Source: an uncultured Microbulbifer sp. (GTDB lineage Bacteria > Pseudomonadota > Gammaproteobacteria > Pseudomonadales > Cellvibrionaceae). From it: a DNA stretch of 64,000 bases. Positions 1 to 9,095 of the stretch are shown one piece after another. The position numbers and the translations under genes are program-made. Numbering within the stretch: position 1 is the first letter of the stretch; the number at the start of each line of letters is the position of its first letter. The stretch lies in the NCBI RefSeq assembly GCF_947498635.1, contig NZ_CANMKV010000018.1, forward strand, positions 1-64,000. The letters run 5' to 3'. The notes under the pieces were generated by a model. That model saw only the letters and a program-made list of their open reading frames with translations. It had not been told where the DNA came from and did no database searches.

Positions 1-162
1 ACGCAGATTTCAGGGAATGAAAATGGGGATAAATACGTATGGAAACCTGATTTTTGACTAAAAAACATTCATTTTTTTGCTGTGTGAAACCTAATGCAGA
101 GTTAGAAAGCTATTTTTCAGAGTCTCCCTAAGTAAATCATTCAAGTTTTTTAAAATCCCTAG

Positions 163-1449
163 CTAACCCTTTCCTGTCAGGGTCTGAATTCTTGCCTGCG
201 CCTTAGAACCAATCTCCCCTCCCGCCCCAGCTGCAGTTTGGTAGTGTTTGAAAGCACTTTGCTTGTTTCCCTGTTTTTCGTAGACCTCACCCAAGTAGTA
301 GTGCGCATAGGCGGTATCCAGGTAGCGCAGCGAGCGGTTTAAGTCTCTCTCCGCCGCGGTGTAGTCTTTTAACTGCGCACTGGCCATGCCGCGCTTTAAC
401 CAATGGGAAAACAGTGCTGGATTTTTTTGTACCGCACGGTCGTAGGCTTGATGCGCCTTATCGAACTGATTTTTATGGGCGAGTAGATCCCCTTCCAGGG
501 CGAAAAAATGAGCTTCTTTCGGCTGTTGCTTTTGGGCCTTGCGTGCCAAGTGTAATGCCGTGTCGAATTGTTTTTTGTTCGCCGCCTTTAATGCATCATC
601 GTAATTTTTGTAGGCGTCGGCATCGCGCTTCAGCTGGGCTATCGCTTTTTGATAGGCAGCGCGATTGGTGACGCCGCCCTTGGGCAGTGATTTACTGTGT
701 TCAATATTCGCACTCACGCGAGATTGTGATGGCGGGTGGCTGGCGAAGAGGGCTTCCAGGCTATTGCTTTGACGCCCTTTGGAAAGTTCGACGAACTTGC
801 GTTGCAGGCGCACGGCGCCCTGGGAGTCGTAACCCGCTGCGGTCATATATTTCATGCCGTATTTATCCGACTCCAGCTCGTTGCCGCGGCCGTAGCGGGC
901 GATGTAGGCGGATCCCCCCAGTTGGCTACCGGTAGAGATCAGATCTGCATAGGCGGAATCTTTGGCGGCGACGCCTAGGACTGCAAGTCCAGCACCGAGC
1001 ACCTGTTGTTGGGACATGGCAGTGGCGGAGTGGCGCGCGGCGGCATGCACTATCTCATGGCCGAGCACTGCGGCGAGTTCGGCCTCATCCTCCAGCAATA
1101 CCAATAAGCCCCGGTTTATCGCGATTTTGCCTCCTGGCAGTGCCCAGGCGTTGGGCACGGAATTGTTCAGCACCACAAATTCGTAAGGGAGTTGCGGCTG
1201 GTCGGAGACCTTTGCCAATTTTTGCCCGACTCGGTTCACATATTCCTGCAAGCTGGGGTCTATGGTGTATTGGCCGCCCTGTTGCTGTTGGTTTATCGGG
1301 TATTGCTGCTGTCCTAAGTTCAACTCTTGCTGAGTTGATAGGAGGGAGAGCTGTTGCTCCCCGGTAACTGGATTAGTGACACAACCATTGAGAACTGAGG
1401 TTGCTGTCAGCGCCATAGCCGCGAAGAAAGCCTGGTTGCGCGAGATCAT
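163..1449 (-). CDS. M48 family zinc metalloprotease lipoprotein with TPR repeats (BepA/YfgC-like)
   Basis: Periplasmic metalloprotease of the BepA/YfgC type, a family involved in outer-membrane protein quality control. The M48 zinc site HEIVH lies near residue 130 with the downstream ELESDKYG glutamate motif. The C-terminal third (about residues 285-425) carries TPR-like helices. A signal sequence ending in LNGC makes it a likely lipoprotein. An in-frame start 11 codons further upstream exists, but the ATG at 1449 has a GGGAGG ribosome site six bases before it and places the signal peptide at the N-terminus. It is divergent from the DUF4265 gene. Family assignment is firm; the exact substrate is inferred. 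Confidence 0.88.
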   Translation of the reverse strand: MISRNQAFFAAMALTATSVLNGCVTNPVTGEQQLSLLSTQQELNLGQQQYPINQQQQGGQYTIDPSLQEYVNRVGQKLAKVSDQPQLPYEFVVLNNSVPNAWALPGGKIAINRGLLVLLEDEAELAAVLGHEIVHAAARHSATAMSQQQVLGAGLAVLGVAAKDSAYADLISTGSQLGGSAYIARYGRGNELESDKYGMKYMTAAGYDSQGAVRLQRKFVELSKGRQSNSLEALFASHPPSQSRVSANIEHSKSLPKGGVTNRAAYQKAIAQLKRDADAYKNYDDALKAANKKQFDTALHLARKAQKQQPKEAHFFALEGDLLAHKNQFDKAHQAYDRAVQKNPALFSHWLKRGMASAQLKDYTAAERDLNRSLRYLDTAYAHYYLGEVYEKQGNKQSAFKHYQTAAGAGGEIGSKAQARIQTLTGKG

Positions 1450-1462
1450 TGCTTGCCTCCCT

Positions 1463-1471
1463 GTATAATGC
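1463..1471 (+). promoter_or_regulatory. Probable -10 element for the DUF4265 gene
   Basis: A perfect TATAAT sits at 1464-1469 preceded by TG, about 50 bases before the ATG at 1519. No good -35 is visible, so it would resemble an extended -10 promoter, although the TG spacing is one base short. Confidence 0.35.
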
Positions 1472-1518
1472 CGGTTATTCAACGATCACCCATTGTACAC
1501 AGTCCGGGAATAGAGGTT

Positions 1519-1998
1519 ATGACGGCACTTCAGGTAATCGAATTATTTGCAGGCAACAACCCCGATGGCGAGCCGGTGGTGGAGCGCTTACAGGTGCGTG
1601 TCAACGAGGATGACAGCTGCCAGTTGGTGCGTTCTCCTGCATTTATAAAAGGCATCGCCAGTGGCGATAGCATTAAAGTCGATAAGGATACACAGCAGTT
1701 TGAACTGGTAAAGCGTTCCGGCAATTTGGCAATCCGCATCTTTTGTCGCGGAGACAGTGCCGAACTCTCTGACCGCTTGAGCCCGCAATTGGAGAAACTT
1801 GGAGGAGAGCTGGATCTGGAAGTTCCGCGTATGCTGGTATACAGCATCCATGTCAGCTGTGGTTTCGATAAGATTGAGAAGATTCTCAATAGTATCTGCG
1901 ATGGGGCCAATAGCGTCTGGTACTACGGTAATGTTTATGATCCTAAGGATGGCCAGACACCGCTCAATTGGTGGCAAGACATCTTGAAACCCGAGTAG
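1519..1998 (+). CDS. DUF4265 domain-containing protein
   Basis: A 159-residue soluble protein that looks like the DUF4265 family: a small N-terminal beta domain (PAFIKGIASGDSIKVD), then an alpha/beta half ending in WYYGNVYDPKDGQTPLNWW. No catalytic motif is recognisable and the function is unknown. The ATG at 1519 is preceded by a TAGAGG ribosome site; an upstream in-frame start at 1453 would overlap the divergent protease promoter and adds unconserved-looking sequence. It is followed 60 bases later by yaaA on the same strand and may be co-transcribed. Confidence 0.75.
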   Translation: MTALQVIELFAGNNPDGEPVVERLQVRVNEDDSCQLVRSPAFIKGIASGDSIKVDKDTQQFELVKRSGNLAIRIFCRGDSAELSDRLSPQLEKLGGELDLEVPRMLVYSIHVSCGFDKIEKILNSICDGANSVWYYGNVYDPKDGQTPLNWWQDILKPE

Positions 1999-2058
1999 AA
2001 ACAGAACGGGCCAGTAGAGTTAAAACCGGTAGCAAAGCAGCGATAAGTAAGGCATCCG

Positions 2059-2835
2059 ATGTTAATAGTGATTTCTCCAGCCAAGACGCTGGATTATGAG
2101 AGCGATATTCCCGCGCTGGAAACTACCCAGCCGAACTTCCTCAAGGAGTCTGCCGCGTTAATTCAGGAATTGCGCGCACTGAGCCCACAACAGATCTCCA
2201 GTTTGATGAAGGTTTCCGACAAACTCGGTGTTTTGAATTACGACCGCTTCCAGACTTGGAGGCGCCCTTTCACCGATAAGAACGCACGACCGGCCCTGCT
2301 TGCCTTTAAGGGGGATGTCTATACGGGGTTGGCCGCTGAGACTATGGGGAAGCGGGATTTCAGCTATGCGCAAAAGCACTTGCGGATGCTTTCCGGACTC
2401 TACGGTCTGCTGCGCCCGCTGGACTTGATGCAGCCCTATCGCCTGGAAATGGGTACGAGGTTTGCCAATAGCCGCGGTAAGAATCTGTACGAATTTTGGG
2501 GCGAGGAGATCACAGAGGAACTCAATGAACAGCTGCACAAGTTAAAGAGCCGCGAACTAGTTAACCTCGCGTCCAATGAGTATTTCAAGTCTGTCAAACC
2601 CAAGGTACTCAATGCTGAGGTGATCACGCCTCACTTTAAAGACCTAAAAAATGGCCAGTACAAAATGATCAGCTTCTTCGCCAAAAAAGCGCGGGGTATG
2701 ATGAGTCGCTGGGCTATTGATCAGCGAGTAAAGAAAGCGCAGGAACTCAAGGGCTTTGATGTGGCGGGCTATCAATTCAACCCGGACATGTCGAGTGAGC
2801 GCGATTGGGTTTTCACTCGGGATGAAGCGCAATGA
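2059..2835 (+). CDS. yaaA: Peroxide stress protein YaaA (DUF328/UPF0246)
   Basis: A 258-residue cytoplasmic protein of the YaaA family, which in E. coli lowers intracellular free iron and limits DNA damage under peroxide stress and has DNA-binding activity. Family hallmarks are the N-terminal [11 protein letters not shown], the central [23 protein letters not shown] block and the C-terminal [15 protein letters not shown]. Length is normal for the family. Its stop overlaps the start of the next gene by four bases (ATGA), so it heads a translationally coupled operon. Confidence 0.93.
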   Translation: MLIVISPAKTLDYESDIPALETTQPNFLKESAALIQELRALSPQQISSLMKVSDKLGVLNYDRFQTWRRPFTDKNARPALLAFKGDVYTGLAAETMGKRDFSYAQKHLRMLSGLYGLLRPLDLMQPYRLEMGTRFANSRGKNLYEFWGEEITEELNEQLHKLKSRELVNLASNEYFKSVKPKVLNAEVITPHFKDLKNGQYKMISFFAKKARGMMSRWAIDQRVKKAQELKGFDVAGYQFNPDMSSERDWVFTRDEAQ

Positions 2836-3443
2836 GTGACGCGAGCTTGCCGGATGCGCCGGCCTGTGCGCGCAATCGTGATCCAATTTTATCCCACCTG
2901 CGTCGCTTGTTGGCCAATAGCCGCCAGGTGTTGGAGGTCGGTAGCGGTACGGGCCAACATGCAGTCTATTTTGCCCCGCGCCTTCCCCATTTGATTTGGC
3001 AGACCTCGGAGCGGGCTGAGATATTGCCCGGTGTGCGCGCCTGGCTGGATAGCGAACCCGCACCAAACCTGCGTCAACCCCTGACCTTGGATGTCGATGC
3101 GGAATGGCCCGAGCTCAGTTTCGATAGTGTCTTTACCGCGAATACTTTGCACATCATGTCGCGGGAGTCAGTGCAGCTTTTTTTCCGCAAGCTGGCCAGG
3201 ATACTGCAGCCCGCTGGATTACTGGTTGTGTATGGCCCCTTCAAGATAGGTGGTGGCTTTATTGGGCCCACAAATGCCGATTTTGATGCGCAGCTTAAGG
3301 CGCGCAACCCAAACAGCGGTCTACGCGATCTGGAGTGGCTCGATCAACTGGCAGCTGAGGCGGGTATGTGTCGTGAAGAATTCAATTACTTGCCCGCCAA
3401 CAATCAACTGGCCGTTTGGCGCAAAGATGATAATAAGGAGTGA
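2832..3443 (+). CDS. DUF938 SAM-dependent methyltransferase-like protein
   Basis: A 203-residue class I methyltransferase-fold protein of the DUF938 family. The SAM-binding glycine loop is visible as [16 protein letters not shown] near residue 37, and [10 protein letters not shown] is the post-motif region. The substrate is unknown. It is translationally coupled to yaaA by a 4-base overlap and is followed two bases after its stop by the next gene, which indicates one operon. It has the family's usual length and no missing core motif. Confidence 0.85.
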   Translation: MSDASLPDAPACARNRDPILSHLRRLLANSRQVLEVGSGTGQHAVYFAPRLPHLIWQTSERAEILPGVRAWLDSEPAPNLRQPLTLDVDAEWPELSFDSVFTANTLHIMSRESVQLFFRKLARILQPAGLLVVYGPFKIGGGFIGPTNADFDAQLKARNPNSGLRDLEWLDQLAAEAGMCREEFNYLPANNQLAVWRKDDNKE

Positions 3444-3445
3444 TT

Positions 3446-3805
3446 ATGCCGGTGTGGTTTGAAGTATCCGTTGTTGTGGCATTTGCCATAGGGGCAGTGT
3501 TCTTTTTCGCTAAATACCGCGAAACCGCGGCCGCTCTACACGAGAGTGAGCGTATGAAAACGCGCCTCTCCAATGACCTGAATCGCTACAAGGACGTGCC
3601 GCGCCTGCGCGCTCTGCGCGAGGCGCTGTTGGGCGCTAAGCCCCTGCCCATAGATGATGATGGCAATGAGCATCTGTTGTTGCGGGATGGCGATTTGCAG
3701 TTGCACCATTTGATTCTGCGCCGGGAGAGCACACCGGTGCACGATGAAGAAGAGGCTACTTACCTTAAAAATGGTGAGCCGGTAAAACTATCGGAGTTTG
3801 AATAG
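3446..3805 (+). CDS. Small membrane-anchored protein of unknown function
   Basis: A 119-residue protein with one N-terminal transmembrane segment (about residues 4-22, VWFEVSVVVAFAIGAVFFFA), a short charged helix, and a hydrophilic C-terminal domain. I do not recognise the family. The ATG at 3446 is placed six bases after an AAGGAG ribosome site; a GTG two codons upstream is possible. It is the last gene of the yaaA operon and converges with phoR. It is probably an inner-membrane protein with a cytoplasmic tail. Confidence 0.7.
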   Translation: MPVWFEVSVVVAFAIGAVFFFAKYRETAAALHESERMKTRLSNDLNRYKDVPRLRALREALLGAKPLPIDDDGNEHLLLRDGDLQLHHLILRRESTPVHDEEEATYLKNGEPVKLSEFE

Positions 3806-3827
3806 TTTCAGGGGAGTGGGGAGCGGA

Positions 3828-5153
3828 TCAGGAATCCGCCGCCATTTCCTGTACCAGTGCAGGCGTTTTTTCTAGCTTCCCGTAGGGAAAGTGCAGGGTG
3901 AAAGTACTGCCCTGGGCGGGGACGCTCTGCACACTCATCTCTGCGCCGTGGCGTATCAGCACATGCTTGACGATGGCGAGGCCCAGTCCGGTGCCACCGC
4001 TGTCCCGCGAACGACCGGGATCCACCCGGTAGAAGCGCTCCGTCAGGCGCGGAATATGAATCGGGTCTATACCGATGCCCTGATCCCGCACACTGAAGTG
4101 CCCGCCGCGATCGTCCAGCCACCAGCACAGCTGGATCTCCCCTTGTCCCGGACTGTATTTCACCGCATTTTGGGCCAGATTAGCAAAGGCGCTGTGTAAT
4201 TCGCTGGCATCGCCGCGGAGGCTGCAATCCCCTTTGCAGTCCACACTGATCTGGTGGCGATCGCCACTAAAGCTGCGCGCCTCCCGCGCAACTCGCTCCA
4301 TCAATTCGCGCACATTCACAGAGACATCACCGCTTTTACGCTCTGAAGTCTCCAGTCGTGCGAGTAACAGCAGATCGTTGACCAGGGTAGTCATGCGCGC
4401 GGCTTGCTCTTCCATCTGTTCCAGGGGGCGCCGCCAAGCGGGGGGCGCCATATCGCTGCTTTGCAGAGTCTCCAGATAACCCGCGATCACGGTCAGGGGG
4501 GTGCGCAGTTCATGGGAGACGTTGGCAACGAAGTCTCGGCGCATCTGCTCAAGGTTGTGTAATCGGGTGATGTCGCGGACGATCACCAGCGCTTCGTCCT
4601 TACCGTAACGGGTGACTTCCAGCTGCAGGTGCAGGGCTTCATTGCCCGGTGAGGGCAAAGTCAGTGGTTCGCGGGGGTTGCTGTCCTCGCTGTGCATATA
4701 GCTGACAAAGCCGGGATCGCGCACAAAGTTCACCAGGGATTGTCCCTGATCGCTGGATTGCAGGCCGAGCAGTTCGCCGGCGGCGGGATTCCACCAGGCC
4801 AAGTGGTCGCCATTTTCCAGTGCCACAATACCTTCGCGCAGGGCACTGGTACTGTCCTGAACCCGGCGCAGCATGACGTGTAGCTTCTGCCTTTCGCGGC
4901 GATGGCGGCGCTGCATGCGGTAGAAGTCGTCGTAGATGTCGCCCCAGATACCAAAAGCGGTGGGGGCTGGGCCGCGGCGGCCATTGGCCAACCAGCGATT
5001 GAAGCGGTGCTGTTGCAAGAGCACAGAGATCAGGTAGATTGCCAGCCCCGTAATCAAGGCGAGCGTCCACTCAGCGGTACTGAAGCCGAGGGTCAAGCAG
5101 CCCAGAGTAATGATTAAAAAGCGCGAAAATTCGCCAATACTGCGATCCAACAT
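3828..5153 (-). CDS. phoR: Phosphate regulon sensor histidine kinase PhoR
   Basis: Inner-membrane sensor kinase that phosphorylates PhoB under phosphate limitation. It has two hydrophobic segments (about residues 11-46), a PAS domain (around 105-195), the phospho-acceptor His214 in NVSHELRTPL, an N-box NLAQNAVKYSP, and ATP-binding DQGIGID and GGTGLGLAIVKH motifs. The 441-residue length and lack of a large periplasmic domain are typical of PhoR, which senses through the Pst/PhoU complex. It lies directly downstream of phoB with about 137 bases between them. Confidence 0.95.
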   Translation of the reverse strand: MLDRSIGEFSRFLIITLGCLTLGFSTAEWTLALITGLAIYLISVLLQQHRFNRWLANGRRGPAPTAFGIWGDIYDDFYRMQRRHRRERQKLHVMLRRVQDSTSALREGIVALENGDHLAWWNPAAGELLGLQSSDQGQSLVNFVRDPGFVSYMHSEDSNPREPLTLPSPGNEALHLQLEVTRYGKDEALVIVRDITRLHNLEQMRRDFVANVSHELRTPLTVIAGYLETLQSSDMAPPAWRRPLEQMEEQAARMTTLVNDLLLLARLETSERKSGDVSVNVRELMERVAREARSFSGDRHQISVDCKGDCSLRGDASELHSAFANLAQNAVKYSPGQGEIQLCWWLDDRGGHFSVRDQGIGIDPIHIPRLTERFYRVDPGRSRDSGGTGLGLAIVKHVLIRHGAEMSVQSVPAQGSTFTLHFPYGKLEKTPALVQEMAADS

Positions 5154-5290
5154 AGGCTTGCTGTGTTACCTGGCGGTCGTCGGGAGGGCTGAAGTCAACC
5201 CCCCGCACTCAGTACATCTTAGAAACCCGGCCTACTGTGAGTAAATGACCAAGGGTTGTCGCGAGAGTCAGTGTCGATCCTGAGGGATTG

Positions 5291-5995
5291 TCACACTTTT
5301 TCGACAGTTTGCACAGAAAACCGATAGCCGGTGCCGCGTACTGTTTGGATATATCGGTCGTGACCATCCAGTGCCAAAGCTTTGCGCAGACGCCGAATAT
5401 GCACATCTACGGTGCGCTCCTCCACATAGACATTGCCGCCCCAGACGTGATCCAGCAACTGGGTGCGGGTATAGGCGCGCTCTTGGTGAGAGAGGAAAAA
5501 AGTCAGTAGGCGAAACTCGGTAGGACCCATCTCCACCGGCTGTCCTTTAATGGTGACTCTGTGACTCAGTGGATCGAGCAGTAATTCGCCGGCGCCGAGG
5601 GGGTCTTCCGGGGTGGCCGGACCCGCGCGGCGCAGCACCGCCTTAAGGCGTGCGACCAGCTCGCGGGGGGAGAAGGGCTTGGTGATGTAATCGTCGGCTC
5701 CCGTCTCTAACCCTTTGATTTTATTATCTTCTTCGCCTTTGGCGGTGAGCATGATAATGGGGATTGAGGTGGTCAGCTCGTCGCGCTTAAGGCGCCGAGC
5801 GAGCTCGACGCCGGATACATCGGGCAGCATCCAGTCGAGAAGAATCAGGTCTGGCTTTTCATCGATGACCAGGGCGTGGGCCTCCTGGGCGTTTTCCGCT
5901 TCCAGGCAGCGGTAATCCGCCATTTCCAGTGCCACACGCAACATATCGCGTACTGCGGTTTCGTCGTCGACAATCAGGATCGTTTTACTGTGCAT
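5291..5995 (-). CDS. phoB: Phosphate regulon response regulator PhoB
   Basis: OmpR-family response regulator controlling phosphate-starvation genes. The receiver domain has the acidic pocket D10/D11, phospho-acceptor Asp54 (LLDWMLPD) and the KPF lysine; the C-terminal winged-helix domain (about 135-230) ends with VRGTGYRF. The 234-residue length is normal. It precedes phoR, and the ubiA-phoB-phoR order is also known from Pseudomonas. A Pho box about 60 bases upstream of the start suggests autoregulation. Confidence 0.96.
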   Translation of the reverse strand: MHSKTILIVDDETAVRDMLRVALEMADYRCLEAENAQEAHALVIDEKPDLILLDWMLPDVSGVELARRLKRDELTTSIPIIMLTAKGEEDNKIKGLETGADDYITKPFSPRELVARLKAVLRRAGPATPEDPLGAGELLLDPLSHRVTIKGQPVEMGPTEFRLLTFFLSHQERAYTRTQLLDHVWGGNVYVEERTVDVHIRRLRKALALDGHDRYIQTVRGTGYRFSVQTVEKV

Positions 5996-6056
5996 TTGGC
6001 TGCCATACCCGTTCTGTTGTCAGAATTTCCCATTTATGGGCGGGGATTAAACGGGA

Positions 6057-6079
6057 TTTATATGACAAATATATGACGG
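6057..6079 (-). promoter_or_regulatory. Pho box upstream of phoB
   Basis: Read on the minus strand, two direct repeats of the type CGTCATATATT and TGTCATATAAA lie 11 bases apart, matching the known Pho box form (TGTCA-type 7-mers at 11-base spacing). The element is about 60-80 bases before the phoB ATG, the usual place for an activating PhoB site that substitutes for the -35. Confidence 0.8.
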
Positions 6080-6104
6080 TCTCGTCTGAACCCCCAGACC
6101 GGGA

Positions 6105-6986
6105 TCAACTCAGGACATAATGCAAAGATATTCCGGCAAACAGCGCCAACCCAACCCAATTGTTGTGGAGAAATGCCTTGAAACAGGCATCTCGGTCGCG
6201 ATTGCGGATCATCCACTGTTGCTGGGCGAAAAGTACTGCTACTACAGCCATGGCCAAGTAGTAAACGGCGCTAAGGTCGAAGCGCTGACCGATCAACAGC
6301 AATGCCAGCAACACCAGCAGTTGCAGGGCCGCCGTCATGGCTCTATCCATTTCGCCGAACAGGATTGCCGTGGATTTAACGCCGATTTTAAGATCATCAT
6401 CCCGGTCCACCATGGCGTAAAAGGTGTCGTAACACAGGGTCCATAACAGGTTGGCGGTATAGAGCAGCCAGGCCTGGGGCGGCACTTCGCCGGTGACCGC
6501 GGCAAATGCCATAGGAATCCCCATACTGAACGCCGCCCCTAATACCACCTGTGGCAGGTGCGTATGGCGCTTGGCGAAGGGGTAGCAAAAGGCCAGTAAC
6601 AATGCTGGCAGCGACAATAAAATTGTGAGCGGATTAGTCGTGAGCACCAGCAGGAAGGCTGCCAGGCTGAGCCCGCCAAATAAGCCCAGGGCCGCTTTGG
6701 GTGTGATCTGGCCGGTAGCTAAGGGGCGCGTCACGGTGCGCTTTACATGACCGTCAATCTCCCGGTCGGCGAAGTCATTCACCGCGCAGCCGGCCGCACG
6801 CATCAGGATCACCCCCAGGGTGAATACCGCAAAGAGGTGGATTCCAGGCCAGCCACCTGCGGCGAGCCACAGCGCTGCCCAAGTGGGCCACAGCAACAGC
6901 AGGGAACCGATGGGCCTATCCATGCGCGCCAGCTGCCAGTAAGGCATGGCGGCGGGCCAGCGTGTGGCGATTTGTTGGCTGATCAC
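6105..6986 (-). CDS. ubiA: 4-hydroxybenzoate octaprenyltransferase UbiA
   Basis: Integral-membrane prenyltransferase that joins the polyprenyl tail to 4-hydroxybenzoate in ubiquinone synthesis. The first Asp-rich motif is [15 protein letters not shown] (about residue 70), the second is [12 protein letters not shown] (about 190). Multiple hydrophobic segments fit the eight- to nine-helix UbiA fold. At 293 residues it has normal length. It lies 23 bases downstream of ubiC on the same strand, so the two consecutive pathway steps are probably one operon; phoB follows. Confidence 0.96.
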   Translation of the reverse strand: MISQQIATRWPAAMPYWQLARMDRPIGSLLLLWPTWAALWLAAGGWPGIHLFAVFTLGVILMRAAGCAVNDFADREIDGHVKRTVTRPLATGQITPKAALGLFGGLSLAAFLLVLTTNPLTILLSLPALLLAFCYPFAKRHTHLPQVVLGAAFSMGIPMAFAAVTGEVPPQAWLLYTANLLWTLCYDTFYAMVDRDDDLKIGVKSTAILFGEMDRAMTAALQLLVLLALLLIGQRFDLSAVYYLAMAVVAVLFAQQQWMIRNRDRDACFKAFLHNNWVGLALFAGISLHYVLS

Positions 6987-7009
6987 GGTGGCTTCTCTCT
7001 CTGTGTCGT

Positions 7010-7621
7010 TTATTGGTTATTGGAAACTATGGGCGGACCTTCGGGGCGGAAATGCGAGAGGAAAGCTTCGGCGACCAGCAGGGGTTTATCCCGCAGCCAG
7101 AAAGTCGAGCGGCGTCCCCAGGCACAGTTGTCCTTGTCGCAGAGCCCCTTCAGTTGCAGGTCGGTGTTACGTCGCAACTGGTTCAATTCTATCTCGCCGC
7201 GGCGGATACCCGGCTCACTGAAAAGCAGCTCGCCCAGGGGGCGGTTATCCAGGCTGCGCAGATTGCGGGACTTCCCCTGCAAGCTGCGCAGGGGTAGGAC
7301 ACTGCGGGCGTAGACCCAGGGTTGGCCGCAGCCCAACAGTAATACTTCCCGCACCAGGGCGCGGCTGCGGCGCCTTAAATGCAATGCATGGCACTCCTCG
7401 GGGCGAGGCAGTTGCCAGCTCTGGCCGAGCACCTGCACACTAAAATCCCCTCCGCTTAAGTGCTTCAGTGCAGCCGTGAGTGAGCCGGTGTACGCCAGCC
7501 ATGGCAGCAGGTATTGCGGTGGCTGGGGTTGGGCCGGCTCGAAGGGCTGCCCACGCCAATCACCCGCAGGTACAAATGGAGATTGGTGCAACGATAACTC
7601 CGTAGTCTGGAAAAGCCGCAT
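7010..7621 (-). CDS. ubiC: Chorismate pyruvate-lyase UbiC
   Basis: Cytoplasmic enzyme converting chorismate to 4-hydroxybenzoate plus pyruvate, the first committed step of ubiquinone synthesis. Family features seen are SLTAALKHL, the [21 protein letters not shown] block around residue 90, [17 protein letters not shown] near 130, and the C-terminal [21 protein letters not shown]. The 203-residue length is slightly longer than E. coli UbiC. It is the upstream gene of the ubiC-ubiA pair. Confidence 0.92.
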   Translation of the reverse strand: MRLFQTTELSLHQSPFVPAGDWRGQPFEPAQPQPPQYLLPWLAYTGSLTAALKHLSGGDFSVQVLGQSWQLPRPEECHALHLRRRSRALVREVLLLGCGQPWVYARSVLPLRSLQGKSRNLRSLDNRPLGELLFSEPGIRRGEIELNQLRRNTDLQLKGLCDKDNCAWGRRSTFWLRDKPLLVAEAFLSHFRPEGPPIVSNNQ

Positions 7622-7738
7622 TGTACCCTGCCCGCTGACGGCTGGCGCCTCCCCGTTGGATTTTTGCTCACTGGGGCGGCAATGGATATAGTGCTGCCTT
7701 TAATGAAAACAATGAATGCATAAAAAGAGAAGCTTGTT

Positions 7739-9058
7739 ATGGGGCTTACGACCAAAATTCTCCTGGGGATGATTGCGGGCATCTTACTAGGGTGCCTGTT
7801 CAATTTCTTGAACATGAGCCAGTTGCTTGGCGAGGGTATAACCAGCGCCATTAATCTCTACCTCACCGAAGGCCTGCTCGATATTATTGGCCGTATCTTT
7901 ATCGCCTCGTTGAAATTGATGGTAGTGCCACTGGTACTGGTTTCCCTGATTAGTGGCGCCTGTGCCCTATCGGAGGGCAGTCGAATCGGGCCACTGGCCG
8001 GAAAAACGGTCCTGCTCTATATGCTGACTACTGCAATCGCCATCACTTTGGCGCTGTGTTTGGCACTGATCTTCCAGCCAGGTGTTGGAGTGAGCGAGGC
8101 GGCGGCCACGGTGAACTCCAGTTTCCAGCCGAAGGAATCCCCGCCCCTTTCCGAAGTACTGGTCAATATCTTCCCTACCAATCCGGTAGCGGCTATGGCC
8201 GAGGGCAATATGTTGCAGATTATTGTGTTCGCCCTGCTGATGGGCTACGCAATCTCCCGCTGTGGTGAGCCGGGTCAGCGTATAGCCGCTTTCTTTAACG
8301 ACCTCAATACGGTTGTTTTGCGCATGGTGGGGGTACTGATGGTGTTTGCTCCCTATGGCGTTTTTGCGCTGTTGGCGAAGACCTTTGCAGACCTTGGGTT
8401 CAGTGGCTTACTACAGTTGGGCAAGTACTTCTTGGTGGTATTGTGCGCCCTCCTACTTCATGCGCTGGGCGCTTACTCCATTCTTCTGAAGCTGTTGAGC
8501 GGGCTGAATCCGTTGGAGCTGTTTAAGAAAATGTGGTCCACCATGGTGTTCGCTTTCAGCACGGCCTCTTCTGCGGCGACCATTCCGGTGACCTTGTCGA
8601 CAGTGGAGAAGCGTCTCGGAGTGGATAACAAGATAGCCGCTTTTACCGTTCCCCTGGGCGCGACAATTAATATGGATGGCACGGCAATTATGCAGGGTGT
8701 GGCCACCGTATTTATCGCCCAGTTCTATGGCATCGATATCGGTCTGACGGGTTATCTCACTGTTATTTTGACCGCAACCCTGGCCTCCATTGGCACCGCG
8801 GGTGTACCGGGTGTGGGTCTGATTATGCTCGGTATGGTGCTGCAGCAAGTGGGGCTGCCATTAGAAGGTATCGCCATTATTATCGGGGTCGACCGCCTGC
8901 TGGATATGGTGCGCACCGCGGTGAATATCACCGGCGATGCGGTGGTGAGCAGTGTGGTGGCGAAGAGTGAGGGCGCGCTAAATGAGGAAGTGTACTATGA
9001 CTCCAACTACAACAGCGTAAATGCCAATGATCCACAGAGTACGATTGGCGCCCATTGA
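7739..9058 (+). CDS. Dicarboxylate/amino acid:cation symporter (DAACS family)
   Basis: Inner-membrane secondary transporter of the GltP/DctA family that couples uptake of dicarboxylates or acidic amino acids to protons or sodium. The serine-rich signature FSTASSAATIPVT, the GATINMDGTAIMQG motif and GTAGVPGVGLIML near the C-terminus form the substrate and ion sites. It is 439 residues long with about eight membrane segments plus hairpin loops. The GAGAAG sequence just before the ATG serves as ribosome site. The specific substrate cannot be decided from sequence. It stands alone and converges with recG. Confidence 0.92.
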   Translation: MGLTTKILLGMIAGILLGCLFNFLNMSQLLGEGITSAINLYLTEGLLDIIGRIFIASLKLMVVPLVLVSLISGACALSEGSRIGPLAGKTVLLYMLTTAIAITLALCLALIFQPGVGVSEAAATVNSSFQPKESPPLSEVLVNIFPTNPVAAMAEGNMLQIIVFALLMGYAISRCGEPGQRIAAFFNDLNTVVLRMVGVLMVFAPYGVFALLAKTFADLGFSGLLQLGKYFLVVLCALLLHALGAYSILLKLLSGLNPLELFKKMWSTMVFAFSTASSAATIPVTLSTVEKRLGVDNKIAAFTVPLGATINMDGTAIMQGVATVFIAQFYGIDIGLTGYLTVILTATLASIGTAGVPGVGLIMLGMVLQQVGLPLEGIAIIIGVDRLLDMVRTAVNITGDAVVSSVVAKSEGALNEEVYYDSNYNSVNANDPQSTIGAH

Positions 9059-9095
9059 CTCCGCTCAATAGTGCCCTGCGAACAGGGCGACGCCA

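Noticed and set aside
9073..9088. GCCCTG/CAGGGC hairpin between the symporter and recG genes
   Set aside because: Six-base stem with no T-run on either side; too weak to call a terminator.
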